A stretch of DNA of 8,632 bases from Cloacimonetes bacterium UBA5456 (GCA_002427325.1 DIQS01000032.1:8721-17352); one strand, 5' to 3'. Numbered from the stretch's first letter, positions 1 through 7,210 are shown. The notes: generated by a model not told the origin, from the sequence alone. Numbers and translations: made by a program.

Positions 1-74
1 ATCATGACCAGAACCCAGTAAGGAAGCTATGGGAAAAGTGTGAAAATCGTGCGATTTGTCAAACTTGTGGATTA
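1..74. other. Short non-coding end downstream of the zinc importer gene
   Basis: I find no gene in these 74 nt. A small inverted repeat (AAATCG/CGATTT, 44-57) lies about 20 nt beyond the importer's stop, with a TTTT run some 5 nt past it on the minus strand. It is AT-rich, only 5-6 bp, and too weak to call a terminator with confidence. The operon may continue beyond the left edge. Confidence 0.4.
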
Positions 75-890
75 TTACATCAGGAGCACTAAAGATAGTG
101 CCATAACCAGCATCCCGCCTATGAGTCCGGCGATTGCTATATGGTGTTCGGCATATTCCTCCGCCGTGGGCAAAAGCTCATCCAAAGAAATATAGACCAT
201 GATCCCCGCAACGGCTGAGAGAACCAAGCCTAAGGGGAAATTTGAGATGGTTTTGAGCAGGATAATCCCGATCAGCGCACCTAAAGGCTCGGCAAATCCG
301 GAAAGAAATGAATAGAAAAACGCCTTCTTGCGGCTCTTCGTTGAATAGAAAATGGGAACCGAGACCGCTATGCCTTCAGGGATGTTGTGAATGGCAATAG
401 CGATTGCGATGCTCACTCCCAAAGCTGGATCAGCAGCGGCTGTCATGAAGGTGGCAATGCCTTCGGGAAGGTTGTGGATGGTGATGGCAAGCGCAGAAAA
501 TAGTCCCATTCGCAGAAGCTTCTTTTCATGCAGCTCTTTGAGATCGGGACAGGGACCCTCGCCGCAATCCACGTTTCTCAATTCATGCGGGTTTTCATGG
601 CTGGGCACGAGAAAGTCGATCAGCGCAATGATGCCAATTCCCGCAAAGAAAGAAATAATCGTGTACCAATGTCCCGGTTTCTCGCCATATTGACCCGTCA
701 AAAAGCGCAGAGCTTCCGGCAATATCTCCATAAAACTCACATATATCATCACGCCTGCACTGAAACCCAAGGCTGCAGAGAGAAACTTTGGGCTGAACTT
801 TTTGGAGGTGAACGCCATCAGGGAACCTATCCCCGTGGACAGTCCTGCAAAAAGTGTCAGCCCAAAAGCAAATAGATAATGCTGGTTCAT
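75..890 (-). CDS. zupT: ZIP-family zinc/divalent metal importer, ZupT-like
   Basis: An inner-membrane transporter of the ZIP family, which brings Zn2+ and other divalent metals into the cytoplasm. At 271 aa it has the usual length of bacterial ZupT and is complete. About eight hydrophobic segments are visible. The two signature metal-site motifs are HNLPEG (H139-N140, E143) and HNIPEG (H168-N169, E172), and a further GFAEPLG motif (E201) lies in the next helix. The loop between the third and fourth helices (about residues 96-125) carries H98, H102, C109, C114 and H121, a plausible metal-sensing or metal-binding segment. The ATG overlaps the TGA of the upstream thioredoxin gene as ATGA, and no good Shine-Dalgarno lies ahead of it, which suggests translational coupling. 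It is the last gene of the run before the window edge. The family call is firm. Zinc rather than another metal is inferred from ZupT homology. Confidence 0.92.
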   Translation of the reverse strand: MNQHYLFAFGLTLFAGLSTGIGSLMAFTSKKFSPKFLSAALGFSAGVMIYVSFMEILPEALRFLTGQYGEKPGHWYTIISFFAGIGIIALIDFLVPSHENPHELRNVDCGEGPCPDLKELHEKKLLRMGLFSALAITIHNLPEGIATFMTAAADPALGVSIAIAIAIHNIPEGIAVSVPIFYSTKSRKKAFFYSFLSGFAEPLGALIGIILLKTISNFPLGLVLSAVAGIMVYISLDELLPTAEEYAEHHIAIAGLIGGMLVMALSLVLLM

Positions 891-2221
891 TTGATCTTAA
901 TCAGCTTTCTCGTTGTCTTATCGTTTTCCAGTCTATAGAAATAGATGCCGTCGGCAAGGCTTTGCAAGTCTGCCGTGATCACGCTTTCTCCTGCCTTGAT
1001 CTGTCCTAAATTCAGGCTTTTGACCATCTGACCTTTGAGGTTATAGATCAAGAGCTTTTCGTCGGATCTTTCCTTGTCGCTATCAATCTTGATCCTGATC
1101 TCGCCGGCAAAAGGATTGGGATATGCCTTTGCGGAAAGTCCTGCTTCGGGCGCAAGCTCATCGGAAGTGCTCGTGGGACCAACGGTCATTTCAAAAGGAA
1201 TGGCATAAGGCTCGGCAAAGTCTGTTTCGATGATGAAATTGAAGCGCGCATAGCCCAAGCTGCCCACATAGAGGTTCAAATCCAGTGCCTTGAAGCCATT
1301 TTCAGTCATGGGATGAGCAAAGGCAAAAGAGCCCGGGAAGCAATTGCCCTCTTCATCGCAATAGTTGATGAACCAATCCTCCGGTGCCTCAATGATCTCG
1401 ATATGAGTGTTGAATGTCGTGGCGGGGCCGAGGTTATAGAGGTAGAATACAGGTGAAAAGTGAGCTCCAGGCTCCTCTTCCTTGATGTGCAGGTCAAAGG
1501 GCACTGCTGCTCTCACTTGATTCTCGGGCACGGGTAATGTGCTGACAGCCTGCAAGATGCTGCCGGAAGAAGTCTGAACAAATGCTGCCGCCCAGATATT
1601 ATCTAAGTTCCATGCTGCGTCGTTTGTTACGCTGAAGCTTGCCGTCGCCGTATCACCTGCACCGTTTAGGGTGATATCTTGGCTTTGAGCGGTGCGCACG
1701 ATACGCGTCATCTCTCCGAGATTGTTTTCCACGATATAGAGCACAATCTTGGCTTCGTCTGTGCTGAAGATGTCATTGAGATTGGTGGCGGTAAAACTAT
1801 AGTTTCCTGCCTGATAGTCAAAGCTATTCAGCTCTAATTTGACCGGTGATCCTGTGTAGCGATAGAGGTTCAGCGCCTCGCGATAGAGCGTGCCATCAGC
1901 GACAACATCATCGCTGCCGGCTATACGAGTCTTGCCATTAAACATCACAACGGGCAAGCCAATGATATCATAATAATCAAATCTATCCTCAACCTCGGGC
2001 TTGCTATATTCTCCGCTCTCGGTGAGCAGGCGTGTGAAAATCACCTCGCCCGGCATGACTTCGCCTTCAATCACGTCGAGTCCGGCAAGAGCAAAAGCAC
2101 AGGCACCGCACCAGCTTGCTCCGAAATTCTCAACCATCAAGGTGGTGGGATAATATGGCGCAGTCTGCGCAGAGAGTAGCGCAAATGCCGCCAAAAACAC
2201 TATCAATATATATCTTTTCAT
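887..2221 (-). CDS. Secreted Omp28-like thioredoxin-fold protein with T9SS C-terminal sorting domain
   Basis: A 444-aa exported protein. Residues 1-19 form a signal peptide ending LLSAQ. Residues 25-125 are a thioredoxin-fold domain with active site WCGAC (C38, C41) and the expected cis-proline in GLPVVMFNG (P90). A beta-sandwich follows, with the Omp28-like strand 'AAAFVQTSSGSILQA' (about 211-225). A second module (about 240-348) contains a CDEEGNC pair (C288, C294). Residues about 350-444 are a Por/T9SS-type sorting domain (PNPF at 368-371, IYNLKGQ at 392-398, GIYFYRL at 425-431, ending RKLIKIK). T9SS cargo is moved across the outer membrane and usually cell-attached or released, so this enzyme probably acts at the surface. 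Porphyromonas gingivalis HBP35 is a known precedent for a thioredoxin motif plus such a tail. The SD AGGAG (2230-2234) overlaps the stop of the barrel gene and lies 8 nt before the ATG. Redox direction and substrate are unknown. Confidence 0.88.
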   Translation of the reverse strand: MKRYILIVFLAAFALLSAQTAPYYPTTLMVENFGASWCGACAFALAGLDVIEGEVMPGEVIFTRLLTESGEYSKPEVEDRFDYYDIIGLPVVMFNGKTRIAGSDDVVADGTLYREALNLYRYTGSPVKLELNSFDYQAGNYSFTATNLNDIFSTDEAKIVLYIVENNLGEMTRIVRTAQSQDITLNGAGDTATASFSVTNDAAWNLDNIWAAAFVQTSSGSILQAVSTLPVPENQVRAAVPFDLHIKEEEPGAHFSPVFYLYNLGPATTFNTHIEIIEAPEDWFINYCDEEGNCFPGSFAFAHPMTENGFKALDLNLYVGSLGYARFNFIIETDFAEPYAIPFEMTVGPTSTSDELAPEAGLSAKAYPNPFAGEIRIKIDSDKERSDEKLLIYNLKGQMVKSLNLGQIKAGESVITADLQSLADGIYFYRLENDKTTRKLIKIK

Positions 2222-2232
2222 CTTATTTACTC

Positions 2233-3678
2233 CTAAAATCTGGTTTGCACTTCGGCTCTTATTCCCTCAAAGGGTGCAACATAGCGGCAAACGCCGTTGC
2301 GACATACCTTTCCGCCTGCTTCCTTGCCGCCAAAGAGCAAGAAATCGGTGTGCGAAAAGAGCGGATATTTGAGCTCGATATTGGGGCTGTATCTGCTTTC
2401 CATCAGCTTCGAGACTTCCTGCCAATGGCTGACTACTCCCATCGAGATGCCTAAGTTAAAGAGCGAGAATTCAGCCTGTAAAGAAGGCTCAAAATGACGC
2501 TTGACTTCTTCCTCGCCTTGCTTGCTTTCTATCGTCTTAAATTCGGCTTTCAAGAAGAGTGGGAAAGACCAAGAGCTAAAGTCAGTCTCAAGCGTGGGAT
2601 AGAACTCTTTTTGCCAGTTGTGTCCTTTGTGCAGCTTTTCGATGTGCGACCACGAGAGGGTGAAGCTCGCGCTGTCTGCTACATATTCGGCGGCAACGTA
2701 GAGGTCGTTCATCTCTTTTTCTCTTCCTGTATTCCATGCTTCGGCATAGTCTGCAGAGAGATAGAGCCTGTCAAAGAGACTGTAATCCGCTCTTGCCTGC
2801 CAGCCTTGTTCATCTTGACCACTTTCAGAACTGTCCGAGAGCGTCTCGCCATGATAGTTTGCCAGCGGGATGTCGTTTAATCTATAGTTGAAATCACGAT
2901 AGTCCTTATATGCGCCGCCGATGAGCAGATCGCCTAATTGATATTCGGCGTTGACGTATGCAGCGTGTCCGTCTGTATCACCGTCAAAATAGCGATAACG
3001 CTGGGAATAGGCGTAGTCGCCGCTGATCTCAAGATTGAACTTGTTCATCATCAAACGCCCGGCAAAGACGTCTCTGTTTCCATAGCGTCCCAATGCATTG
3101 ACATCACGAAATGCCATGGCTGAGCCGCCTAAACGGATGCCTTTGATGATGGGGATTTCGAGGTCTGTGCCATAGGCGAGATCAAGGCGGTCTGTCCTGT
3201 TTTGATTTGCGATTGCGCCGTAGAGAGCCTTGACTTTCACCTTGCCGTCATAGCGAAGGAGTGTGCTCTGCATCCTATGATCTTCATCAAACTCAAGGTC
3301 TTTATAGCTGCGGAAGACGAGGCCCCTGCCGAAGCTCTCCTCCGTTGTGCCGACATGCACGCCGAAGTCGTCCTTCTCAAAGCCGGCATAGAGCTCTTTC
3401 CACTCAAGTGCCAAGCGCGAGCTGTCAAGCTCTTGTAAAAGCTGAGTTTGCTCCAAAGGATATTTGGGCAAATGGCTGATAAACTTCATCCCAAAGTTGA
3501 AGTTCTTATATCCGAGATTGAAGCCGAACTCATCCGAGAAATAGGCGTTCAGCGAGTCTGCGGCGGTGCGATAGACAAACTTCGCCTCGTTGAGTCCGTT
3601 GATCTGCAAGGTGTTTTGTGCTCCCAATAGCGTCCCGAAGAGCACAAGAGCGAGTATTAGCCAATGTCTGAATTTCAT
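2233..3678 (-). CDS. Outer-membrane beta-barrel protein with one terminal Cys pair
   Basis: A 481-aa protein with a signal peptide (residues 1-20, ending LFGTLLGAQ). It is then almost entirely alternating polar/aromatic beta-strands with GY, GDYAY and ADYSLF-type turns, and it ends in phenylalanine (VQTRF), the typical beta-signal of an outer-membrane barrel. It has only two cysteines, C459 and C464, in VCRNGVCRY, followed by the conserved-looking APFEG and the last strand. From memory this ending resembles an uncharacterised barrel family found beside TlpA and Omp28 genes in Bacteroidota (catalogued, I believe, as DUF6029), but I could not check this. The ATG directly follows the TAG of the TlpA-like gene with no gap. 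Its SD GAGG (3687-3690) sits inside that gene, 8 nt before the start. The function is not known. The context suggests a channel, scaffold or redox-sensitive partner of the neighbouring thioredoxins. Confidence 0.85.
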   Translation of the reverse strand: MKFRHWLILALVLFGTLLGAQNTLQINGLNEAKFVYRTAADSLNAYFSDEFGFNLGYKNFNFGMKFISHLPKYPLEQTQLLQELDSSRLALEWKELYAGFEKDDFGVHVGTTEESFGRGLVFRSYKDLEFDEDHRMQSTLLRYDGKVKVKALYGAIANQNRTDRLDLAYGTDLEIPIIKGIRLGGSAMAFRDVNALGRYGNRDVFAGRLMMNKFNLEISGDYAYSQRYRYFDGDTDGHAAYVNAEYQLGDLLIGGAYKDYRDFNYRLNDIPLANYHGETLSDSSESGQDEQGWQARADYSLFDRLYLSADYAEAWNTGREKEMNDLYVAAEYVADSASFTLSWSHIEKLHKGHNWQKEFYPTLETDFSSWSFPLFLKAEFKTIESKQGEEEVKRHFEPSLQAEFSLFNLGISMGVVSHWQEVSKLMESRYSPNIELKYPLFSHTDFLLFGGKEAGGKVCRNGVCRYVAPFEGIRAEVQTRF

Positions 3679-4215
3679 CTACTTTTCCTCTTCACAATCC
3701 CCGGTGCAATCTTCGTCAGGATTCTCTGAACAAGGCTGTTTGAGCCCCAAGATCTGGCGCACATATCTCTCATATATCTTCTCTGTACCGCTTTCAAAGC
3801 CTACGTGCGAATAGACTATCTCGCCTTCGGGGTTGAGGATAAAGCTATGCGGCGGATTGACCACATTCATCTTCTTGGCGTAGTTCTTGTCGGGATCAAA
3901 GAGCGTGATGAAGTCATAATTCTTGCTCTTGAGATAGCTCTTGGCACGGGATTGAGCCTTGGGTGCGTCGATGGAAATCATCACCACTGTGAGCTCTTCA
4001 TATTTCTTGGCAAGCTCATCAAGGGCAGGCATTGCTTCCTTGCAAGGACGGCAATAATCCGCCCAGAAGTCGATGATCACAGGGCCTTTGCCCAAGAGCG
4101 ATTGCAAGCTCACGTCTTCCATATCCATATCCGGCAACTTAAAGTCCGGCATCATGTCCGCCATAAGCGGCAAGAGCATCATCATTAGTGCGATTATAAT
4201 AAATATCTTTCTCAT
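3679..4215 (-). CDS. TlpA/ResA-like periplasmic thioredoxin with cysteine-bearing tail
   Basis: A 178-aa exported thioredoxin of the TlpA/AhpC-TSA superfamily. Residues 1-19 are a signal peptide or N-terminal anchor (ending LLPLMAD). The FKLPD segment typical of TlpA is at 25-29. The active site FWADYCRPCKEAMP has C55 and C58, with tyrosine where the family usually has tryptophan. The VVMISID strand, FDPDKNYAKKMNVVNPPHSF with cis-proline P122, and GEIVYSHVG follow in the expected order. The last 20 residues are acidic and carry C162, C170 and C174, beyond the normal end of the fold. TlpA-like proteins usually reduce periplasmic disulfides and are recharged by DsbD or CcdA, and dsbD is two genes upstream. 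The SD GGAG (4223-4226) lies 7 nt before the ATG. No cytochrome c maturation genes are in view, so the client is more likely a neighbour in this operon. Confidence 0.92.
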   Translation of the reverse strand: MRKIFIIIALMMMLLPLMADMMPDFKLPDMDMEDVSLQSLLGKGPVIIDFWADYCRPCKEAMPALDELAKKYEELTVVMISIDAPKAQSRAKSYLKSKNYDFITLFDPDKNYAKKMNVVNPPHSFILNPEGEIVYSHVGFESGTEKIYERYVRQILGLKQPCSENPDEDCTGDCEEEK

Positions 4216-4232
4216 CTTAAAACTCCACTTAT

Positions 4233-5324
4233 TTAATTAAAAGCTAATACTTCGCCACCATATATACGGGCGTTATGCGAAAACACTGCAGGGCGTTTTT
4301 GGATATAGACCACGAGCTTCCCCGATGTCGGCATATCCGCAGGCAGGTTCACGTTGATCTCGATTGGCTGATTCATGTCGCTTGCGCTGATGGACTGGTG
4401 TCCAAGCCCGCGCACCACATTATAGAAGTTCTCAGCCGGCTTGACAGGGTTCACCATCTCGTTGGCAACAACCACATAGTTCAGATACATATCCTCAAAG
4501 TCAATGGCATCCTTGCTGTCAAAGATTACCTTTGCGCTGAGAACTCCGCCGTCGATGTTCAGCTCATCAATGGAATACTCAAATACTGCCGGCTCATCGA
4601 TATAGCTATCCACAATTGCTTCATAACTCGCAAGAGCATCTGCAGAGCTTCCCGTGATCACATTTTGACCCTGAAACACTGCCGCAGGAGCAGACGGATT
4701 GCCATAGTATCCGTGATTGTCATTGCCTGTAACCACATAGTGGATCATGGTGTGATGCTCCAAAAAGATGAAGTTCGGATGAGCTTGAGCTAAGTCTCTA
4801 AGCTTTTCCTCAGCGGGCGGACAATTGGGGCAAGTGCTGAAAGTAAAGTATTCTGCAATCACCAATTGAGCGGGGGTTTCCTCTTCTTCGGAGTCCAACA
4901 TGTTACCCAAAAGTTTCCAGCTTCCGCCTTCCTTGATGGCTTTATCGCCCGTGAAGATATTGTTATAACACAGCTCTTCTTCGACATAGGCAATGAGCTG
5001 CCAATTAAGCTCGGCATTTGCAGCACCTATATGCTTTTCGGACGTGATCTTTGCCTCAAAGCTCAGGTTTTCATGCTCAGCAAAGAGAGCCGTGATCTCG
5101 GCGATACGTGCTTCTTGACTTATCCCATCATAAAGATAGTCTTCGTGAAACAGCGCATTTAGAGGCTCAAGCTCTTCGGTGTTGAGGCTTTCAAAGGTGC
5201 TGACTATCAGGTCTCCAACCTCATGACTTTCTTCACTCGGTTTGGTGAGACTGTTGTCAAATCTATTACATGCGGTGATCATGAGCCCTGCAATTAGCAG
5301 GATAATAAGGATATACTTTCTCAT
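4233..5324 (-). CDS. Lipoprotein with NTF2-like and Omp28-like thioredoxin domains
   Basis: A 363-aa predicted lipoprotein with lipobox ITAC and lipidated C19. Residues about 35-142 look like an NTF2/SnoaL-like cone domain: an alpha-helical start (VSTFESLNTEELEPLNALF), a central EITALFAEHENLSFEAK, and the typical ending GGSWKLLGNM. Residues about 150-240 are a thioredoxin fold with active site STCPNCPP (C165, C168) and cis-proline P213 in SAPAAVF. The remainder (about 245-363) is the beta-rich C-terminal half seen in Omp28-related proteins, including KLVVYIQKRPAVF. There is no T9SS tail, so anchoring is by lipid. The SD GAGG overlaps the dsbD stop, and the gap is 10 nt. Context makes it a candidate partner of DsbD at the inner face of a membrane. 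Whether it sits in the inner or outer membrane cannot be told. The NTF2 call rests on pattern, not a search. Confidence 0.82.
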   Translation of the reverse strand: MRKYILIILLIAGLMITACNRFDNSLTKPSEESHEVGDLIVSTFESLNTEELEPLNALFHEDYLYDGISQEARIAEITALFAEHENLSFEAKITSEKHIGAANAELNWQLIAYVEEELCYNNIFTGDKAIKEGGSWKLLGNMLDSEEEETPAQLVIAEYFTFSTCPNCPPAEEKLRDLAQAHPNFIFLEHHTMIHYVVTGNDNHGYYGNPSAPAAVFQGQNVITGSSADALASYEAIVDSYIDEPAVFEYSIDELNIDGGVLSAKVIFDSKDAIDFEDMYLNYVVVANEMVNPVKPAENFYNVVRGLGHQSISASDMNQPIEINVNLPADMPTSGKLVVYIQKRPAVFSHNARIYGGEVLAFN

Positions 5325-5334
5325 CTGTTACACC

Positions 5335-7185
5335 TCAATTAGCATCTTTTGCGATGGCATCTTTGAGCATCTTCTTGTTGAGTAACTCGGGGAAGATAAC
5401 AGGCTTTTCATCGGGCTTATAGAGCGCATTGAAGGGCACACCCATGCGATCATGAGACTTGATCCAATCAAGCAGGATGGGGTCACTCTTGGTGAAATCC
5501 CCTCTGAGCAAGACCACTTCATTCTCTGCAAAGAACTCCATCATATCATCGGTAAAGAGCACTGTCTTTTCATTGGTTTTACAATTCTTACACCACTCTG
5601 CACCGATATCCAAAAACACGGTTTTGCCTTCATCCATCAGCTTTGCATGGAGCTGCGGACTAAAGAGATACCAGCCTTCCAGCGCATGCGGATCGGCAAC
5701 CATTTCGTCACCTTCCAGCACGATAGCCGCACTCGTTTCGAGATATTCCGCCTTCACCGGCAAGAGCTGCCATGCGCCCAAGACGATCATCAAGATAGGG
5801 ATGACGATAAAGACCCACTGCGTGATCTTGGAATATTCAAAGCGCACAAATCTGCCGTAGAGCCACATTGCGAGCCCCAAGATCAAGAGGAAAAAGAGCA
5901 CATTGACCAGATAAGCTCCCGCCGTGAGCACCAGCGTTGTTTTCAGCATGGTATAGACCAAATAGAGCAGAACAAAGCCCATGAGCTCCTTGAAAAGCAC
6001 CATCCAATCACCGGGTTTCGGGATGATCTTAAGCGCAGCAGGGAAGATTCCGATGAGGATGAAGGGGAAGGCAAAGCCTAAGCCAATCGTCAAAAAGAAG
6101 AACATCGTTCCCACGGGAGGCATCGCCATCGCAAAAGGCAACGCTGCCCCAAGGAAAGGCCCCGTGCAGGAAATAGCCATGAGGAAGGCAAAGATTCCGC
6201 CAAAGAAGGAGCCGCCATAGCCGCCCTTACCGCTTGCCTTATTTGCCGTATCCATGCCCGGCGCCGTGATTTCAAACACTCCCAAGAGCGAGAGCGCAAA
6301 GGCAAAGACGATGGAAAGCAAAGTCACTTGGAAGTAAGGATTCTGGTTTTGCACGCCCCAACCGGCAGACTCTCCCGCCATCTGAACGCCGATCAGGATA
6401 CCTGCCAAGATGCCGAAGGAGACGAGCACTCCCAGCGCATAGATCAGCACATGGCGCAAGACTTTACTGCGGTCTTTCTGAGCCTGATTGATGATCGCCA
6501 TGATGCGAATCGGCAAGATGGGCAAAACGCAAGGCGTGATATTGAGGATGAGTCCACCCAAAAAAGCCAAGATTAAGAACTTAACAATCCCTTGTTTGGC
6601 AGGACTTTCTTCATCGACCTCAGCCTCTTCAATGCCGCTTTCAAGAGCCTCTGTGGACTCGGAGAGCTCCGCGACATCAGTTTCTGACGTCACTTCCGCA
6701 TCGGAATCCTCAACGATTGCAGCCCCGACGCCGAGCACTTTTTCCACAACTTTCAGCGTAACTTTCCCCTCCACATCTTCGGGAGGATTACACATGCCGT
6801 CATCATAACAGAGATTATATCCAAACTCCACCGTGACGCTTTTTACACCGAGCTTTGCATTAGCAAGAACCGTGAAAGGCAGGCTCAGCATGATGGACGG
6901 GGAATATTGCCATTCACTATCACTCACGATCTTATCAGCTTTGGGCAGCTTGAAACTACCAAACTTGAGATCGGGATGGCTGGCCTCGATATACAGATAT
7001 TCATTATCATTGGGATCAACGCTTTGCTTCTGTCCCGCGGGAATCTGCAGAGTAGCGCTGATCGTGCCGCTCTCCCCCGGGCTCAACTCAGCCGGCGAAA
7101 CGCTGAACTTCACACTCTGCGCACCCAGCATGAGGAAGCCGGTCAAAAACAGCATCAGAATCATTAATTTCTTATTTGAACTCAC
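5335..7185 (-). CDS. dsbD: Thiol:disulfide interchange protein DsbD (transmembrane electron carrier)
   Basis: A full-length 616-aa DsbD, which passes electrons from cytoplasmic thioredoxin across the inner membrane to periplasmic thiol proteins. All three modules and all six working cysteines are visible. After a signal peptide (residues 1-22, ending LMLGAQ), the N-terminal beta-sandwich domain has CYDDGMCNPPE (C126, C132), matching the nDsbD pattern. The membrane domain (about 200-475, about eight helices) has ITPCVLPILP (C219) and SCTGPFLG (C340). The C-terminal thioredoxin domain has EWCKNC (C532, C535) and GVPFNALY with cis-proline P584. An acidic low-complexity linker (about 158-195) joins the first two modules. 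The GTG start at 7185 is chosen because AGGAG lies 7 nt upstream, while the nearby ATG (7190) runs into TGA after two codons. It is the first gene of the six-gene run, and the next three secreted neighbours with CxxC sites are its likely clients. Confidence 0.95.
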   Translation of the reverse strand: MSSNKKLMILMLFLTGFLMLGAQSVKFSVSPAELSPGESGTISATLQIPAGQKQSVDPNDNEYLYIEASHPDLKFGSFKLPKADKIVSDSEWQYSPSIMLSLPFTVLANAKLGVKSVTVEFGYNLCYDDGMCNPPEDVEGKVTLKVVEKVLGVGAAIVEDSDAEVTSETDVAELSESTEALESGIEEAEVDEESPAKQGIVKFLILAFLGGLILNITPCVLPILPIRIMAIINQAQKDRSKVLRHVLIYALGVLVSFGILAGILIGVQMAGESAGWGVQNQNPYFQVTLLSIVFAFALSLLGVFEITAPGMDTANKASGKGGYGGSFFGGIFAFLMAISCTGPFLGAALPFAMAMPPVGTMFFFLTIGLGFAFPFILIGIFPAALKIIPKPGDWMVLFKELMGFVLLYLVYTMLKTTLVLTAGAYLVNVLFFLLILGLAMWLYGRFVRFEYSKITQWVFIVIPILMIVLGAWQLLPVKAEYLETSAAIVLEGDEMVADPHALEGWYLFSPQLHAKLMDEGKTVFLDIGAEWCKNCKTNEKTVLFTDDMMEFFAENEVVLLRGDFTKSDPILLDWIKSHDRMGVPFNALYKPDEKPVIFPELLNKKMLKDAIAKDAN

Positions 7186-7192
7186 TTCATAT

Positions 7193-7197
7193 CTCCT
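7193..7197 (-). promoter_or_regulatory. Shine-Dalgarno of dsbD, decides the GTG start
   Basis: AGGAG on the minus strand. It lies 7 nt from the GTG at 7185 but only 2 nt from the ATG at 7190, and that ATG opens only ATG-AAG-TGA. Spacing and reading frame both therefore support GTG as the dsbD start. Confidence 0.8.
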
Positions 7198-7210
7198 ATT
7201 TATGGATCAT

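Noticed and set aside
44..57. AAATCG/CGATTT palindrome as the operon terminator
   Set aside because: Only 5-6 AT-rich pairs with a tiny loop, and the TTTT run some 5 nt past it is short. Too weak to separate from chance.
34..62. TTGACA on the minus strand (57-62) as a promoter for a gene beyond the left edge
   Set aside because: No acceptable -10 lies 16-18 nt downstream (ACTTTT at best), and no gene start with a Shine-Dalgarno follows within the window.
4275..4793. Open frame of 172 codons on the plus strand
   Set aside because: Antisense to the lipoprotein gene. The product is rich in His, Ile and Arg, as is typical of a reverse-complement shadow.
4200..5324. Near-identical gene starts (ATGAGAAAG plus a hydrophobic stretch) in neighbouring genes as a sign of recent duplication
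   Set aside because: The similarity ends with the signal peptide, where base composition and Lys/Ile-rich codons alone give such likeness.
5452..6081. Open frame of 209 codons on the plus strand
   Set aside because: It lies wholly antisense to the DsbD membrane and thioredoxin domains, which are well conserved. Its product has no signal, fold pattern or convincing start, so it is a shadow frame.
7182..7190. ATG-AAG-TGA minimal reading frame overlapping the dsbD GTG start, as a possible regulatory leader
   Set aside because: The ATG is only 2 nt from the Shine-Dalgarno, too close for efficient initiation. Such a short frame is expected by chance.
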